NCBI GenBank assembly: GCA_947463095.1
Contig: CANHRE010000024.1
Location: 1-35,575, forward strand
Direction: 5' to 3'
Source of the DNA: Flavobacteriales bacterium
GTDB taxonomy: Bacteria > Bacteroidota > Bacteroidia > NS11-12g > UBA955
Length of the DNA stretch: 35,575 nucleotides
Shown here: positions 15,915-24,455 of the stretch, in pieces
Layout of the letters: each line of letters starts with the position of its first letter
How positions within the stretch are numbered: the first letter of the stretch is position 1
Program-made: the position numbers and the translations under genes
The notes under the pieces: generated by a model
Seen by the model: the letters and a program-made list of their open reading frames with translations, nothing else
Databases searched by the model: none
Told to the model about the DNA's origin: nothing

Positions 15915-16343
15915 TTATCGGGTCAGGGTGTAAGTGTCTTTAAACACGAACTTTCCCTGAGTAACTTCACGAATCCACACCTGCTTCTTTTTTTCGTTGG
16001 TAGTTACCGTAAAGCTCCAGGTAGCTTTTCCTTTGGTATCATCATCAGTCACGTCCATGGTCACAGAATTTTCACCTGTAGTCCAGCCATTGATGGTATA
16101 GCTGTCAGTGCTTCCATTGGCTGTAACTTTAAAAGTGCCGGTGCCGTCTTTTTTCAGGTCAACGGTGCCTACGTTCTCTATGGAAATAGATTGTCCGGGA
16201 TCAACCACGCCATTGTTGCTCAATTGGTATTCATATTTGGCAATATTCCAGGTCTGATTGTCAAGTCTAGATTCCAGAGCTTTTTCCTTGGAGCATCCGG
16301 TCAGGAACAGGGCGCCGATGGCGATAAGTGCAAGTTTCTTCAT
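15915..16343 (-). CDS. Small lipoprotein, beta-rich, unknown function
   Basis: This is a 142-residue protein from the ATG at 16343. The lipoprotein signal is clear: MKKLALIAIGALFLTGC with lipidated Cys17. The mature part begins LESRLDNQTWNIAKYEYQL and continues with alternating polar and hydrophobic strands (VGTVDLKKDGTGTFKV, SYTINGWTTGENSVTM, ATWSFTVTTNEKKKQVWI), resembling the small lipocalin-like lipoproteins of Bacteroidota. An upstream GTG-type reading adds 18 residues (MKIFCRKSLIIV...), but the ATG places the signal peptide at the N-terminus. I do not assign a function. It has its own terminator at 15865-15894. Confidence 0.8.
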   Translation of the reverse strand: MKKLALIAIGALFLTGCSKEKALESRLDNQTWNIAKYEYQLSNNGVVDPGQSISIENVGTVDLKKDGTGTFKVTANGSTDSYTINGWTTGENSVTMDVTDDDTKGKATWSFTVTTNEKKKQVWIREVTQGKFVFKDTYTLTR

Positions 16344-16478
16344 GTTGCTGAATTTTATGAGCACGATTATAAGGGATTTCCTGCAAAATATTTTCAAAAG
16401 CGCACCCGGAGTCCACCTGATTCATCGATTCTGCCCATGTTTTAGGCTTCATATTAAAGGCTTTCTTCTTCCGGACTG

Positions 16479-16486
16479 TATTTTTG
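16479..16486 (+). promoter_or_regulatory. -7 promoter box of the AIM24-like gene
   Basis: TATTTTTG is a full match to TAnnTTTG and ends seven bases before the ATG at 16494, predicting a leaderless or nearly leaderless mRNA. No -33 TTG is evident. Confidence 0.5.
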
Positions 16487-16493
16487 AGGCATA

Positions 16494-17282
16494 ATGATCA
16501 GCAATCACGAAATAGACTACCGCATCTATGGAGAAGAGATGCAATGCGTAGAAGTGGAGCTCGACCCTCAGGAAACCGTTGTGGCGGAAAGTGGCTCTTT
16601 TATGATGATGGAAGATGGCATGCAGATGGAAACCATCTTTGGCGACGGAAGCAAACAACAGGGAGGATTCTTCAGTAAACTGGTGGGTGCGGGCAAGCGC
16701 CTGCTTACCGGAGAAAGTTTGTTCATGACGGCCTTTACCAATGTGAGCAATACCAAAAGAAGGGTAAGTTTTGCAGCCCCCTACGCAGGGAAAATTATTC
16801 CACTGGATCTATCGATGATGGGCGGTAAGGTAATTTGTCAGAAGGACGCCTTCCTATGCGCGGCCAAGGGAGTAAGTGTGGGCATTGAATTCCAGCGAAA
16901 GCTAGGTACGGGTTTATTTGGGGGTGAGGGTTTTATCATGCAAAAGCTGGAAGGCGATGGAATGGCCTTTGTGCATGCGGGAGGTTACATCATGGAAAAG
17001 CAACTTGCTCCGGGAGAAATCCTGAAGGTGGATACCGGATGCATTGTAGCCTATACCCAAGAGGTGAATTACGACATCCAGTTTGTGGGTGGAATCAAGA
17101 ATTCTGTTTTTGGTGGGGAGGGTTTGTTTTTCGCCACGCTGCGCGGGCCCGGTAAAGTATGGCTTCAAACACTGCCCGTGAGCAGGCTGGCCGCCCGGAT
17201 TCTGGAATATGGCACCTACAAACGCAAAGAGGAAGGCGGTATACTCGGCGGATTAGGCAACCTGTTGGACGGTGACAGTTAA
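16494..17282 (+). CDS. AIM24 / TIGR00266 family protein
   Basis: This is a 262-residue protein of the widespread AIM24-like family, a duplicated beta-strand fold with no settled bacterial function (the yeast relative affects mitochondrial inner-membrane organisation). Visible conserved features are the N-terminal [19 protein letters not shown] and [11 protein letters not shown], the glycine-rich [17 protein letters not shown], the middle repeat [21 protein letters not shown], and the closing [23 protein letters not shown]. The two GGEG(F/L) turns mark the internal duplication. No signal peptide or membrane helix is seen, so it is probably cytoplasmic. A promoter box lies just before it and another before the next gene. 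Confidence 0.92.
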   Translation: MISNHEIDYRIYGEEMQCVEVELDPQETVVAESGSFMMMEDGMQMETIFGDGSKQQGGFFSKLVGAGKRLLTGESLFMTAFTNVSNTKRRVSFAAPYAGKIIPLDLSMMGGKVICQKDAFLCAAKGVSVGIEFQRKLGTGLFGGEGFIMQKLEGDGMAFVHAGGYIMEKQLAPGEILKVDTGCIVAYTQEVNYDIQFVGGIKNSVFGGEGLFFATLRGPGKVWLQTLPVSRLAARILEYGTYKRKEEGGILGGLGNLLDGDS

Positions 17283-17303
17283 TCAAATCTCATCATCCTC
17301 AGT

Positions 17304-17311
17304 TATCTTTG
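17304..17311 (+). promoter_or_regulatory. -7 promoter box of the lipoprotein-lysE pair
   Basis: TATCTTTG is a full match to TAnnTTTG, only four bases before the ATG at 17316. Transcription would start at or inside the first codons, so the mRNA should be leaderless if the box is used. Confidence 0.5.
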
Positions 17312-17315
17312 AACC

Positions 17316-17711
17316 ATGCGCGCAGCGATTATCCTAGCATCTATTTCAGTTTTGGCGGCATCGGCATCTTCCTGCAAGAAGTATGACGAAGGCCCCATGG
17401 TTTCCTTGTGGCCGCGAAAGGAACGTGTTGCCAACAAATGGCAGTTTACCAGTGTAAGCATCAATTCCAAAGACACCACAAAAATCTTCAACGACCATGT
17501 GGTAGAGTATACGGATAAGGGCACCGCCATTTATCAGATTGGCAATCGGAAATACTTCGGAAACTGGCAGTTGAATAACGGTGGTACCGACCTGGATGTT
17601 TCCTACGACTCACTGGGCAGAATGAGTTTTGAAATCATTATGCTCAAAGAGAAGATGCTGAAATACCGCGACAAGAACTCCAACTGGGAGTACAAACTGG
17701 AACCTATTTAA
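17316..17711 (+). CDS. Small lipoprotein, lipocalin-like, unknown function
   Basis: This is a 131-residue protein. The signal ends in ASASSC with lipidated Cys20, followed by KKYDEGP. The mature part has the pattern VANKWQFTSVSINSKDTT, then VVEYTDKGTAIYQIGNRKY and GNWQLNNGGTDLDVSYD, ending in a short beta strand WEYKLEPI. This resembles the Bacteroidota lipocalin-like lipoproteins in which a tryptophan opens the barrel (.KW...). No function can be assigned. It sits four bases before the LysE-type exporter gene, so the two are very probably one transcript. Confidence 0.78.
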   Translation: MRAAIILASISVLAASASSCKKYDEGPMVSLWPRKERVANKWQFTSVSINSKDTTKIFNDHVVEYTDKGTAIYQIGNRKYFGNWQLNNGGTDLDVSYDSLGRMSFEIIMLKEKMLKYRDKNSNWEYKLEPI

Positions 17712-17715
17712 GGTT

Positions 17716-18336
17716 ATGAATTCGCTGCATCCGGTTCTGTGGGGCTTGTTTGCCGGTTTTACCATGAGCCTGATGCTGGGAACGGTATTCTTCTCCCTCA
17801 TTCAAACCAGTATAAATCAGGGTTATAAGTACGGCGTAGCCATTGCCGCAGGTGTGGTGGTATGCGATGTCCTATTTCTGATTTTAGCCCTGGGCTTCAG
17901 CGAAGCGGTCTCCAATTTTTACAACCAACATCGGGGAACCATGGCCTGGATTGGCTGTCTGGCACTGGTAACTCTAGGACTGATACAGGTCTTGAGAAAA
18001 CCACCCCATACCGGTATAGAAGCAGCCAAGAATGAACTCAGTTATCCAGCCTGTATGGTTAAGGGTTTTTTATTGAACCTGGTCAACCCCGGGAACCTGA
18101 TTATCTGGCTGGTTGCATTAAACAATCCGCTTACAGTTACTTTGGAAGTGAGCCAGAAAATTCAATTTTCCGTGGCGGGCCTGCTGGCCATTTTCATCAC
18201 CGAATCGGGGATTTCTTATGCTGCCCAGCAATTAAGACGTTGGGCAACGCCTGCGCGCTTGCACAAGCTTGATCTGGTTGTTGGCGCCGTGTTTATCCTT
18301 GCAGGCCTGCAGATGGCCTGGAAATACCTTTTTTAA
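17716..18336 (+). CDS. LysE-family exporter
   Basis: This is a 206-residue integral inner-membrane protein with about six hydrophobic segments. The N-terminal helix GLFAGFTMSLMLGTVFFSLIQTSINQG carries the LysE/RhtB-type start (G...G...G..FF..IQ.S...G), and the middle block GFLLNLVNPGNLIIWLVALN matches the family's K.F..N..NP....W. motif. LysE-family proteins export amino acids or other small solutes; the substrate here is unknown. It follows the lipoprotein gene by four bases. Its stop is only four bases from the stop of the convergent pyrH gene, with no terminator visible between them. Confidence 0.88.
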   Translation: MNSLHPVLWGLFAGFTMSLMLGTVFFSLIQTSINQGYKYGVAIAAGVVVCDVLFLILALGFSEAVSNFYNQHRGTMAWIGCLALVTLGLIQVLRKPPHTGIEAAKNELSYPACMVKGFLLNLVNPGNLIIWLVALNNPLTVTLEVSQKIQFSVAGLLAIFITESGISYAAQQLRRWATPARLHKLDLVVGAVFILAGLQMAWKYLF

Positions 18337-18340
18337 ACCC

Positions 18341-19048
18341 TTATGACACCAGGGTTCCTACGGATTCACCCTGAAGCAATTTGCTGAGGTTACCAGGTTT
18401 GTTCATATCAAAAACGATGATGGGCAGCTTGTTTTCCTGGCAAAGGGTAATAGCAGTCATGTCCATCACTTCCAAACCGAGTTCATATACCTGAGAGAAG
18501 CTGATGGATTCAAAGCGTGTGGCGTGGGGATCTTTTTCCGGGTCGGCAGAATAAATACCGTCCACCCTGGTGCCTTTGAGGATTACGTCGGCTTCAATTT
18601 CTATGGCCCGCAACGAAGCTGCCGTATCTGTAGTGAAATACGGATTTCCGGTGCCGGCACCAAATATTACCACCCTGCCTTTTTCAAGATGACGCATGGC
18701 GCGACGACGGATGAAAGGCTCCGCCAACTGTTCCATTTTGATGGCCGTTTGTAATCGCGTTACGAGACCGGCTTTTTCAAAGGCACCTTGCACAGCCATG
18801 GCATTGATTACCGTGGCCAGCATACCCATGTAATCGCCGGTAGCGCGGTCTACTACACCGCCTTTTGAGCCGTTAACCCCGCGAAAGATATTACCTCCGC
18901 CAATGACCACGGCTATTTCTACTCCAAGTTCTGCGGCTGCTTTCACTTCTGCAGCATATTGCTCCAACACCTCTGCGCTGATGCCAAAAGACTGGCTTCC
19001 CATCAGTGACTCTCCACTAAGCTTCAGTAGTATGCGTTTGTATTTCAT
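18341..19048 (-). CDS. pyrH: UMP kinase
   Basis: PyrH phosphorylates UMP to UDP in the cytoplasm. The 235 residues match the bacterial amino-acid-kinase-fold enzyme: [13 protein letters not shown] at the N-terminus, [11 protein letters not shown] (nucleotide-binding glycine loop), [15 protein letters not shown] (UMP-binding region), and [20 protein letters not shown] near residue 160. It is the last gene of the rplM-rpsI-rpsB-tsf cluster, a conserved arrangement. A strong terminator hairpin lies between tsf and pyrH, so pyrH must be expressed by read-through or from a weak promoter in the 56-base gap, where no consensus box is visible. Confidence 0.97.
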   Translation of the reverse strand: MKYKRILLKLSGESLMGSQSFGISAEVLEQYAAEVKAAAELGVEIAVVIGGGNIFRGVNGSKGGVVDRATGDYMGMLATVINAMAVQGAFEKAGLVTRLQTAIKMEQLAEPFIRRRAMRHLEKGRVVIFGAGTGNPYFTTDTAASLRAIEIEADVILKGTRVDGIYSADPEKDPHATRFESISFSQVYELGLEVMDMTAITLCQENKLPIIVFDMNKPGNLSKLLQGESVGTLVS

Positions 19049-19060
19049 AGGTTTAGGCTA

Positions 19061-19088
19061 AAAAAAAGTCCCTCGATTGAGGGACTTT
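19061..19088 (-). terminator. Strong intrinsic terminator between tsf and pyrH
   Basis: A perfect ten-base stem, AAAGTCCCTC (19065-19074) with GAGGGACTTT (19079-19088), has a four-base loop. On the minus strand it is followed by seven T. It lies 16 bases after the tsf stop and 12 bases before the pyrH ATG. Confidence 0.88.
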
Positions 19089-19104
19089 CAGAAAATCAAT
19101 TGAA

Positions 19105-19941
19105 TTATCCGAGTGCTACCCGGACGAAATGAGTTACAACAAGACCCGGTTCCACATCCGTAAGCATTTTTGCCACAGTTTTGGAAGAGTCTTTCACAAA
19201 CTCCTGCTGGAGTAGTGTTGATTCTTTGAAGAACTTCTGCAACTTGCCTTCCGCGATTTTTTCAATCATGGCTTCTGGCTTGCCTTCTGCGCGTGCCTGT
19301 TCACGGCCAATTTCCATTTCGCGTTCAACAATGCTGGTATCAACACCGTCGCGGTCTACAGCCACAGGATTCATGGCTGCAATTTGCATGGCGATGTCGC
19401 GACCGGCCTGGAGGTTAGCCTCGCTGGGAGCATTGCTCATTTGAACCAAAACGCCCAGGCGATTTCCTGCATGGATGTAAGCCACTACGTTATTTCCTTT
19501 AAGGATGGTGTATTTGCTCACTTCCAGCTTCTCTCCGATTTTAGCCATCTCGTCAAGCAGGCGCTGAGACAGGGCAACACCGTTGATGCTCATATTCTGA
19601 ACATCTTCAAGGGTGGCGGGTTCCTGTTCCAGAACCGCCTCAGCGATGCTGCGAGCGGTTTTCACGAAGTCTTCATTTTTGGCAACGAAGTCGGTTTCGC
19701 AATTCAGTTCAATAACCACACCTTTAGTCCGCTCGGCATTGGTCAGCGCAATAACTGCGCCTTCCGAGGCTTTACGGTCAGCGCGGTTGGCACTGATTTT
19801 TTGACCCTTTTTACGGAGAAAGTCGATGGCGGCTTCGAAGTCACCATTGCTTTCTGAAAGGGCTTTTTTACAATCCATCATTCCTGCGCCGGTCATTTGG
19901 CGCAGTTTGTTTACGTCTGCTGCGTTAATTGTTGAGGACAT
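19105..19941 (-). CDS. tsf: Translation elongation factor Ts
   Basis: EF-Ts exchanges GDP for GTP on EF-Tu. The 278 residues begin with the UBA-like domain (VNKLRQMTGAGMMDCKKAL, then DFEAAIDFLRKKGQ) and continue with the core motif ELNCETDFVAKNEDF that contacts EF-Tu (TDFVA.N). The C-terminal end VEPGLVVTHFVRVALG completes the protein at normal length. The start is ATG at 19941, 20 bases after the rpsB stop on the same strand. The gene is followed by a strong terminator. Confidence 0.98.
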   Translation of the reverse strand: MSSTINAADVNKLRQMTGAGMMDCKKALSESNGDFEAAIDFLRKKGQKISANRADRKASEGAVIALTNAERTKGVVIELNCETDFVAKNEDFVKTARSIAEAVLEQEPATLEDVQNMSINGVALSQRLLDEMAKIGEKLEVSKYTILKGNNVVAYIHAGNRLGVLVQMSNAPSEANLQAGRDIAMQIAAMNPVAVDRDGVDTSIVEREMEIGREQARAEGKPEAMIEKIAEGKLQKFFKESTLLQQEFVKDSSKTVAKMLTDVEPGLVVTHFVRVALG

Positions 19942-19961
19942 GAGTCTGTTTTCTGCTTCTA

Positions 19962-20702
19962 CTAAGAGGCTTGAGCTTCTGCAACGGGTTGTTCTGCTGC
20001 GGCTTCATCTTTTTCTCTGCGGCGCTCCTGCTGTCCTTCGTTAATGGCGTCAGCCACTTCACGTGCAATGATGTAGATGCTTTTGCTGGCATCATCGTTT
20101 GCAGGAATGGGGAAGTCAACGGTAGTGGGATCGCTGTTTGTATCAACAATGGCGAAGGTAGGAATGCCAAGCCTTCTGGCCTCTGCAACCGCGATATGTT
20201 CCCTTTTGATGTCCACGATGAACAGGGCACCGGGCAGTTTAGACATTTCTTCAATGCCGCCAAGCATACGTTCCAGTTTTGCTTTTTCGCGGGTGAGCAT
20301 TAAACGTTCCTTCTTGTTGATATTCAGGAAGGTTCCGTCAGTCATCATTTTGCTGATGTTCTGCATACGCTTGATGCTTTTGCGCACCGTAGCGAAGTTG
20401 GTGAGCATACCACCGAGCCAGCGTTCAGTAACGAAGGGCATAGAAGCACCTTGAGCTACTTCGCTGATGATTTCTTTAGCCTGCTTTTTGGTAGCTACAA
20501 ACAGCACCTTGCGGCCAGATTTCACGATGTTGCGGATAGATCCGCGGGCCTCTTCGAGTTTGGCTTCGGTTTTCTTCAGGTCCAGAATGTGAATTCCATT
20601 CTGCTCCATGAAAATGTAGGGAGCCATTTTGGGATTCCATTTGCGGGTGAGGTGCCCGAAGTGCACACCTGCATCCAGAAGATCTTGTTGGGAAATTGCC
20701 AT
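19962..20702 (-). CDS. rpsB: 30S ribosomal protein S2
   Basis: S2 is a late-assembling small-subunit protein. The 246 residues show the family pattern: [63 protein letters not shown] and [13 protein letters not shown]. The C-terminal tail is charged and Ala/Glu-rich ([16 protein letters not shown]), as is common in Bacteroidota. The ATG is six bases after the rpsI stop and the tsf gene follows after 20 bases, so the genes form one operon. Confidence 0.98.
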   Translation of the reverse strand: MAISQQDLLDAGVHFGHLTRKWNPKMAPYIFMEQNGIHILDLKKTEAKLEEARGSIRNIVKSGRKVLFVATKKQAKEIISEVAQGASMPFVTERWLGGMLTNFATVRKSIKRMQNISKMMTDGTFLNINKKERLMLTREKAKLERMLGGIEEMSKLPGALFIVDIKREHIAVAEARRLGIPTFAIVDTNSDPTTVDFPIPANDDASKSIYIIAREVADAINEGQQERRREKDEAAAEQPVAEAQAS

Positions 20703-20708
20703 ATAGGA

Positions 20709-21089
20709 TTAGCGCTTGCTGAATTGGAATCTTTTTCTTGCTTTCTTTTGACCGGGCTTTTTCCGTTCCACTTCACGTGAGTCGCGGGTAAGAAGACCGT
20801 GCTGACGCAGAGAACTGCGAATTTCTTCGTTGCTTTGAACCAGTGCTTTGGCGATTGCCAGAGATACTGCACCAGCTTGGCCGGAAACTCCGCCGCCCCG
20901 AACATTTACTTTAATGGTCACTTTATCTTCCTGACCTGCGAGGTGAATGGGTTGTCTCACCTTGGCCTGCATGGTTAGCACAGGAAAATATTCGTTCATG
21001 GGGCGCCCGTTTACCAGGATTTCACCGTTGCCTTCCTGCACATATGCTCGGGCAACTGCAGCCTTACGCCTTCCGGATGTATTGATCAT
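20709..21089 (-). CDS. rpsI: 30S ribosomal protein S9
   Basis: S9 reaches the P-site tRNA through its C-terminal tail. The 126 residues include TSGRRKAAVARAYVQEG at the N-terminus, GGGVSGQAGAVSLAIAKAL in the middle, and the basic tail KARKRFQFSKR ending in the universally conserved arginine. The ATG lies 11 bases after the rplM stop. The rplM-rpsI pair is conserved across bacteria. Confidence 0.98.
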   Translation of the reverse strand: MINTSGRRKAAVARAYVQEGNGEILVNGRPMNEYFPVLTMQAKVRQPIHLAGQEDKVTIKVNVRGGGVSGQAGAVSLAIAKALVQSNEEIRSSLRQHGLLTRDSREVERKKPGQKKARKRFQFSKR

Positions 21090-21100
21090 GATCCTTTATT

Positions 21101-21550
21101 TCAGAGGTCTAACTTGAGTTCTTTGGGTTGCTGAGCAACATGTGGATGCTCAGTTCCGGTATACACATACAGATTGGTAAACAACCTGCGACCGAGACGA
21201 TTCTTGGGAAGCATCCCTTTTACAGCGTGCTCGATGAGGCGCTCAGGATTGCGGTTTAGGATTTCCTGTGCGGTTCTGGAACGTTGCCCACCGGGAAAAC
21301 CAGTGTGTCGCAGGTATGTGCGGTTGGCTATTTTATTAGCCGTCATCACCACCTTGTCGGCGTTCAGCACAATCACATTGTCTCCACAATCAGTGTGAGG
21401 GGTGTAACCGGGCTTATGCTTGCCGCGGATAATCATTGCGATGCGGGACGAAAGCCTTCCCAGTACCTGTCCTTCAGCGTCTACCACGTACCATTTCTTG
21501 TCGCGGGTTTCGCTGTTCAGCATCCTACTTTTATAACTCAGCGTGTTCAC
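21101..21550 (-). CDS. rplM: 50S ribosomal protein L13
   Basis: L13 is an early-assembly large-subunit protein. The 149 residues include [36 protein letters not shown] and [16 protein letters not shown], all typical of the family. The start is a GTG at 21550 giving MNTLSYKS, which matches the Bacteroidota L13 N-terminus (M.TLSYK); the only in-frame ATG nearby is nine codons later and would cut this off. It is the first gene of the rplM-rpsI-rpsB-tsf-pyrH unit and is served by the promoter at 21582-21612, giving a leader of roughly 25 bases. Confidence 0.97.
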   Translation of the reverse strand: MNTLSYKSRMLNSETRDKKWYVVDAEGQVLGRLSSRIAMIIRGKHKPGYTPHTDCGDNVIVLNADKVVMTANKIANRTYLRHTGFPGGQRSRTAQEILNRNPERLIEHAVKGMLPKNRLGRRLFTNLYVYTGTEHPHVAQQPKELKLDL

Positions 21551-21581
21551 GGTCTATAAATTGTGTAAAAATTTGGGACGG

Positions 21582-21612
21582 CAAAAATAGACAAATTGTT
21601 TTGTTAAGCCAA
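21582..21612 (-). promoter_or_regulatory. Complete Bacteroidota-type promoter of the rplM operon
   Basis: On the minus strand TTG (21612-21610) is followed by 20 bases and then TATTTTTG (21589-21582). This fits the -33/-7 consensus TTG-N17-23-TAnnTTTG in both elements and in spacing. The -7 box ends 31 bases before the GTG start of rplM. The rest of the 203-base gap between rplM and the next gene shows no further signal or gene. Confidence 0.75.
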
Positions 21613-21753
21613 TAGTGCATAAGAAGATTTTTTGGTTTGAGAAATTTGGCCTCTTAAGAAAAGACGAACAAGAACAAGCGGTTATCAGATTGCTGCTGCC
21701 GCTGAGGAGTTTGTTTGTACAAAAGCTTGAATAAACGAAAGTTAAACGACTGA

Positions 21754-22455
21754 CTACCAATCGTCTTCGTCTTCAGGTTTCCACTTTTCCCTAAGGGATT
21801 TAGTGAGGTTGGCCAAGGTTTTCTTAACCTCCATATCCATGCCTATCAGATATAGGTCGTTGGCACGGGTAAAGGTTTTGGCCTGCCTGTAATATTCAGC
21901 ATAGGTGCGTGATTGCCCGCCAGCGGCTCCCTGAATATCGCGGATATGGACAAAATTGCTGATTTCGTACTTGTAACGGTTGTCCTGAAAGCGAAGAACC
22001 AATTTGTATTCAATGAAACCCTCTTTTATTACCACGTTGGGCTGGGGTTTGGTCACCAGGGGTACTTTAAGTAAAACAGCAAGTTTGTTTCCGGGTTTGG
22101 CTTCGAGCGTTATTTCCTTCAGTACTTTTTCGCCAAAACGACCTTTCAGGTAGCGCAAGGCACGGATGTACAAACTGTCGGCAGAGCATTCATTGCAGTT
22201 GGGGTCTTCAACAACATTGCTGTAAAAGATGAGTTCCCTCAAACTATCGTAAGGTGCTTCAAAGCGTTCATGCTTTTCAAAACGCATCGGTCCGTTTACA
22301 CCAGATGCTTCGCCTTCTTCACCATAACCCAAAGCGCTCGTGTCCATCGAGGTAGTGTCCCCGTAAGTGTTAAATTCACCCCCACCATCATCTTGCGCTT
22401 GCAGTGAAGCAACCCCAAGGATGCATGAGAAAACGATCAGTTTGATGTGTTTCAT
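21754..22455 (-). CDS. Exported protein with DUF4468-like domain
   Basis: This is a 233-residue protein from the ATG at 22455. MKHIKLIVFSCILGVASLQAQ is a Sec signal peptide. An acidic low-complexity stretch (DDGGGEFNTYGDTTSMDT) precedes a folded region with YIRALRYLKGRFGEK, then KEGFIEYKLVLRFQDNRYKYEISNF, which resembles the DUF4468 (TBP-like fold) pattern of Bacteroidota envelope proteins (.Y.L.....(D/G)RY.Y.I..F). The C-terminus is charged and ends in EDEDDW. The open frame continues 91 codons upstream, but that part overlaps the divergent peptidase gene and lacks protein character. The two divergent genes share a 128-base intergenic region. Function unknown. Confidence 0.75.
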   Translation of the reverse strand: MKHIKLIVFSCILGVASLQAQDDGGGEFNTYGDTTSMDTSALGYGEEGEASGVNGPMRFEKHERFEAPYDSLRELIFYSNVVEDPNCNECSADSLYIRALRYLKGRFGEKVLKEITLEAKPGNKLAVLLKVPLVTKPQPNVVIKEGFIEYKLVLRFQDNRYKYEISNFVHIRDIQGAAGGQSRTYAEYYRQAKTFTRANDLYLIGMDMEVKKTLANLTKSLREKWKPEDEDDW

Positions 22456-22568
22456 GCCCGTGTTTATGTTTCGCAGATGGTTCCTTTTCAAAAACGTTGC
22501 CAAATTGATGTGCTTGATTGGAAAGCGCGAAGATATACGTTGAAATGAACTGATTGCGCATCCTTGCG

Positions 22569-22575
22569 TAATTTG
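22569..22575 (+). promoter_or_regulatory. Possible -7 box of the M1 peptidase operon
   Basis: TAATTTG is a one-base-shorter variant of TAnnTTTG, eight bases before the ATG at 22584, the same geometry as the perfect boxes elsewhere in the window. No -33 TTG is found at the expected distance. Confidence 0.3.
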
Positions 22576-22583
22576 CGCCTCAC

Positions 22584-24455
22584 ATGTCCAGATTCCCGTA
22601 CACCTTTCTTGGCCTTGCTGCACTTCTGGGTCTAGCCTGTGGCCCAGGTAAGCATTCTGTGCAACGCGTTTCGGTGCCTTTGCGAACCGATCATTCTTAT
22701 GGTAATGCAGAACAGGTGCGCACCACACACCTGCACCTGGAACTGGCCGTGGACTTTAACAAAAAGCGCCTGAGTGGAACAGCCACGCACCACATTGAGC
22801 ACAAGAGCACAGATACCATGATGGTACTGGACTCGCGTGGACTAGTGATTGAAGAGGTGCTGTTGGACGATGGCAGCAGCGCAAATTTTAGGTTCGGCAT
22901 TGAAGACACGCTATTCGGCACAGCGGTGCTCATTCCCTTGAAGCCCGAAACGAAAAAAGTGCATCTTCGATACCATACGGATTCCACAGCTGAGGCGCTG
23001 CAATGGCTGAGCCCTGTTCAGACTCATGACCGGCAACATCCTTTTTTGTTCACCCAGTCGCAGGCCATCCTTGCCAGAACCTGGATTCCCTTGATGGACA
23101 GGCCGGATGTGCGCTTCACCTACAGCGCAAAAATTACCTGTCCAAAGGAATTGCTCGCACTCATGAGCGCCGCTAATCCTCAGCAGCGGAACGACAGCGG
23201 CATTTACCATTTTGACATGCCTCAGCCTGTATCCTCTTACTTGATGGCCCTGGCTGTTGGCGATATTTCCTTTAAGTCACTGGACAGCCTGAGTGGTGTT
23301 TATGCAGAACCGGGATTTCTTGACTCGGTTGCTTGGGAGTTGGCTGATATGCCCAATATGATTAAAAAAGCGTCCGCCCTTTACGGAGATTATCCCTGGG
23401 GTCGGTATGACGTGTTGGTGCTGCCTCCCAGTTTTCCTTTCGGTGGCATGGAAAACCCCAGGCTCACCTTTGCCACGCCAACCATTATTGCTGGCGATCG
23501 CTCACTCACCAGCCTGGTTGCACACGAGCTGGCGCACAGCTGGAGCGGCAACCTTGTTACCAACGCCAGTTGGAATGACTTTTGGCTCAACGAGGGATTT
23601 ACGGTGTATTTTGAAAACAGAATCGTTGAGGCGGTTTACGGTAAAGATTTTGCCGATATGTGCGCCGAACTGGAAGTGGGAGAGCTGGAGCGCACCTTGG
23701 AGCGCATGATGCGCGAAGCGCCCAAGGACACCCGCCTGGCCCTCAACCTGAAAGGCAGAAATCCAGACGATGGACTGACAGATATTGCCTACATCAAAGG
23801 CTTCCTCTTTTTAAAACATTTGGAACAATTGGTTGGTCGTCATCGATGGGATGACTTCCTTAAAGAGTATTTCCGCGTTTATTCGTTCAAAACCATTAAT
23901 ACGGAGGCGTTTAAAGACTTTCTGCACGAGCACCTGTTCCAAACAGCTAAAGAAGTTGTTTATGCGCAACTAAAGGACTGGATGTATGGGGAAGGTTTGC
24001 CGGCGCAGGCGCCCAAACCCGCATCAGAACGGATGAAACAGGCACGTGAGGCTGCTTTGAAATACCAAACAACACGGAAACCTGACCCGCTGATGGCTAA
24101 AGGCTGGGTAACACAGCAGTATCAGCACTTCCTGAGAAATATGCCGAAGGATATCAGCACTGCCGAACTTGATGCGCTGGACCAGTCTTTTGGTTTCAGC
24201 AAGAGCGGCAATGCTGAGGTATTATGCGACTGGTTTACCCTGGCTGCCAGGGTTTGGTATCGTCCGGCTTTTGCTCCAATGGAAGCCTTTTTAGTTCGCG
24301 TTGGACGCAGGAAGTTTCTCAAGCCGGTTTATGAAGCCCTGAGTGCTACACCGAAAGGGCTTGAGCTGGGAAGAGCAATCTTCCGACGCGCCAAATCAGG
24401 TTATCATTCGGTTTCCGCTGGAACCATTGCTGAGATTCTGGGTGTGAAATCATGA
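22584..24455 (+). CDS. M1 family aminopeptidase, leukotriene A4 hydrolase type, lipoprotein
   Basis: This 623-residue zinc aminopeptidase removes N-terminal amino acids from peptides. A lipoprotein signal ends in LGLAC (Cys19), so the enzyme is membrane-anchored outside the cytoplasm. The N-terminal beta domain is followed by the substrate-binding FGGMENP (about 286-292), the zinc motif HELAH (His314, Glu315, His318) and the third ligand Glu337 in FWLNEG. The strings PPSFPFGGMENPRLTF and SWSGNLVTNASW are of the LTA4H subgroup, and IAYIKGF holds the expected catalytic tyrosine. The C-terminal helical domain (FLVRVGRRKFLKPVYEAL, then YHSVSAGTI) matches the LTA4H C-terminal domain. It overlaps the next gene by four bases (ATGA), so the two are translationally coupled. 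Confidence 0.94.
   Translation: MSRFPYTFLGLAALLGLACGPGKHSVQRVSVPLRTDHSYGNAEQVRTTHLHLELAVDFNKKRLSGTATHHIEHKSTDTMMVLDSRGLVIEEVLLDDGSSANFRFGIEDTLFGTAVLIPLKPETKKVHLRYHTDSTAEALQWLSPVQTHDRQHPFLFTQSQAILARTWIPLMDRPDVRFTYSAKITCPKELLALMSAANPQQRNDSGIYHFDMPQPVSSYLMALAVGDISFKSLDSLSGVYAEPGFLDSVAWELADMPNMIKKASALYGDYPWGRYDVLVLPPSFPFGGMENPRLTFATPTIIAGDRSLTSLVAHELAHSWSGNLVTNASWNDFWLNEGFTVYFENRIVEAVYGKDFADMCAELEVGELERTLERMMREAPKDTRLALNLKGRNPDDGLTDIAYIKGFLFLKHLEQLVGRHRWDDFLKEYFRVYSFKTINTEAFKDFLHEHLFQTAKEVVYAQLKDWMYGEGLPAQAPKPASERMKQAREAALKYQTTRKPDPLMAKGWVTQQYQHFLRNMPKDISTAELDALDQSFGFSKSGNAEVLCDWFTLAARVWYRPAFAPMEAFLVRVGRRKFLKPVYEALSATPKGLELGRAIFRRAKSGYHSVSAGTIAEILGVKS

Noticed and set aside
21554-21760. Small minus-strand open frame upstream of rplM
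   Set aside because: It spans the rplM promoter, has low-complexity Ser/Phe/Leu content and no start-site signal.
22456-22728. N-terminal extension of the DUF4468-like gene by 91 codons
   Set aside because: The extension overlaps the start of the divergent M1 peptidase gene, lacks protein character, and would bury a clear signal peptide that begins at 22455.
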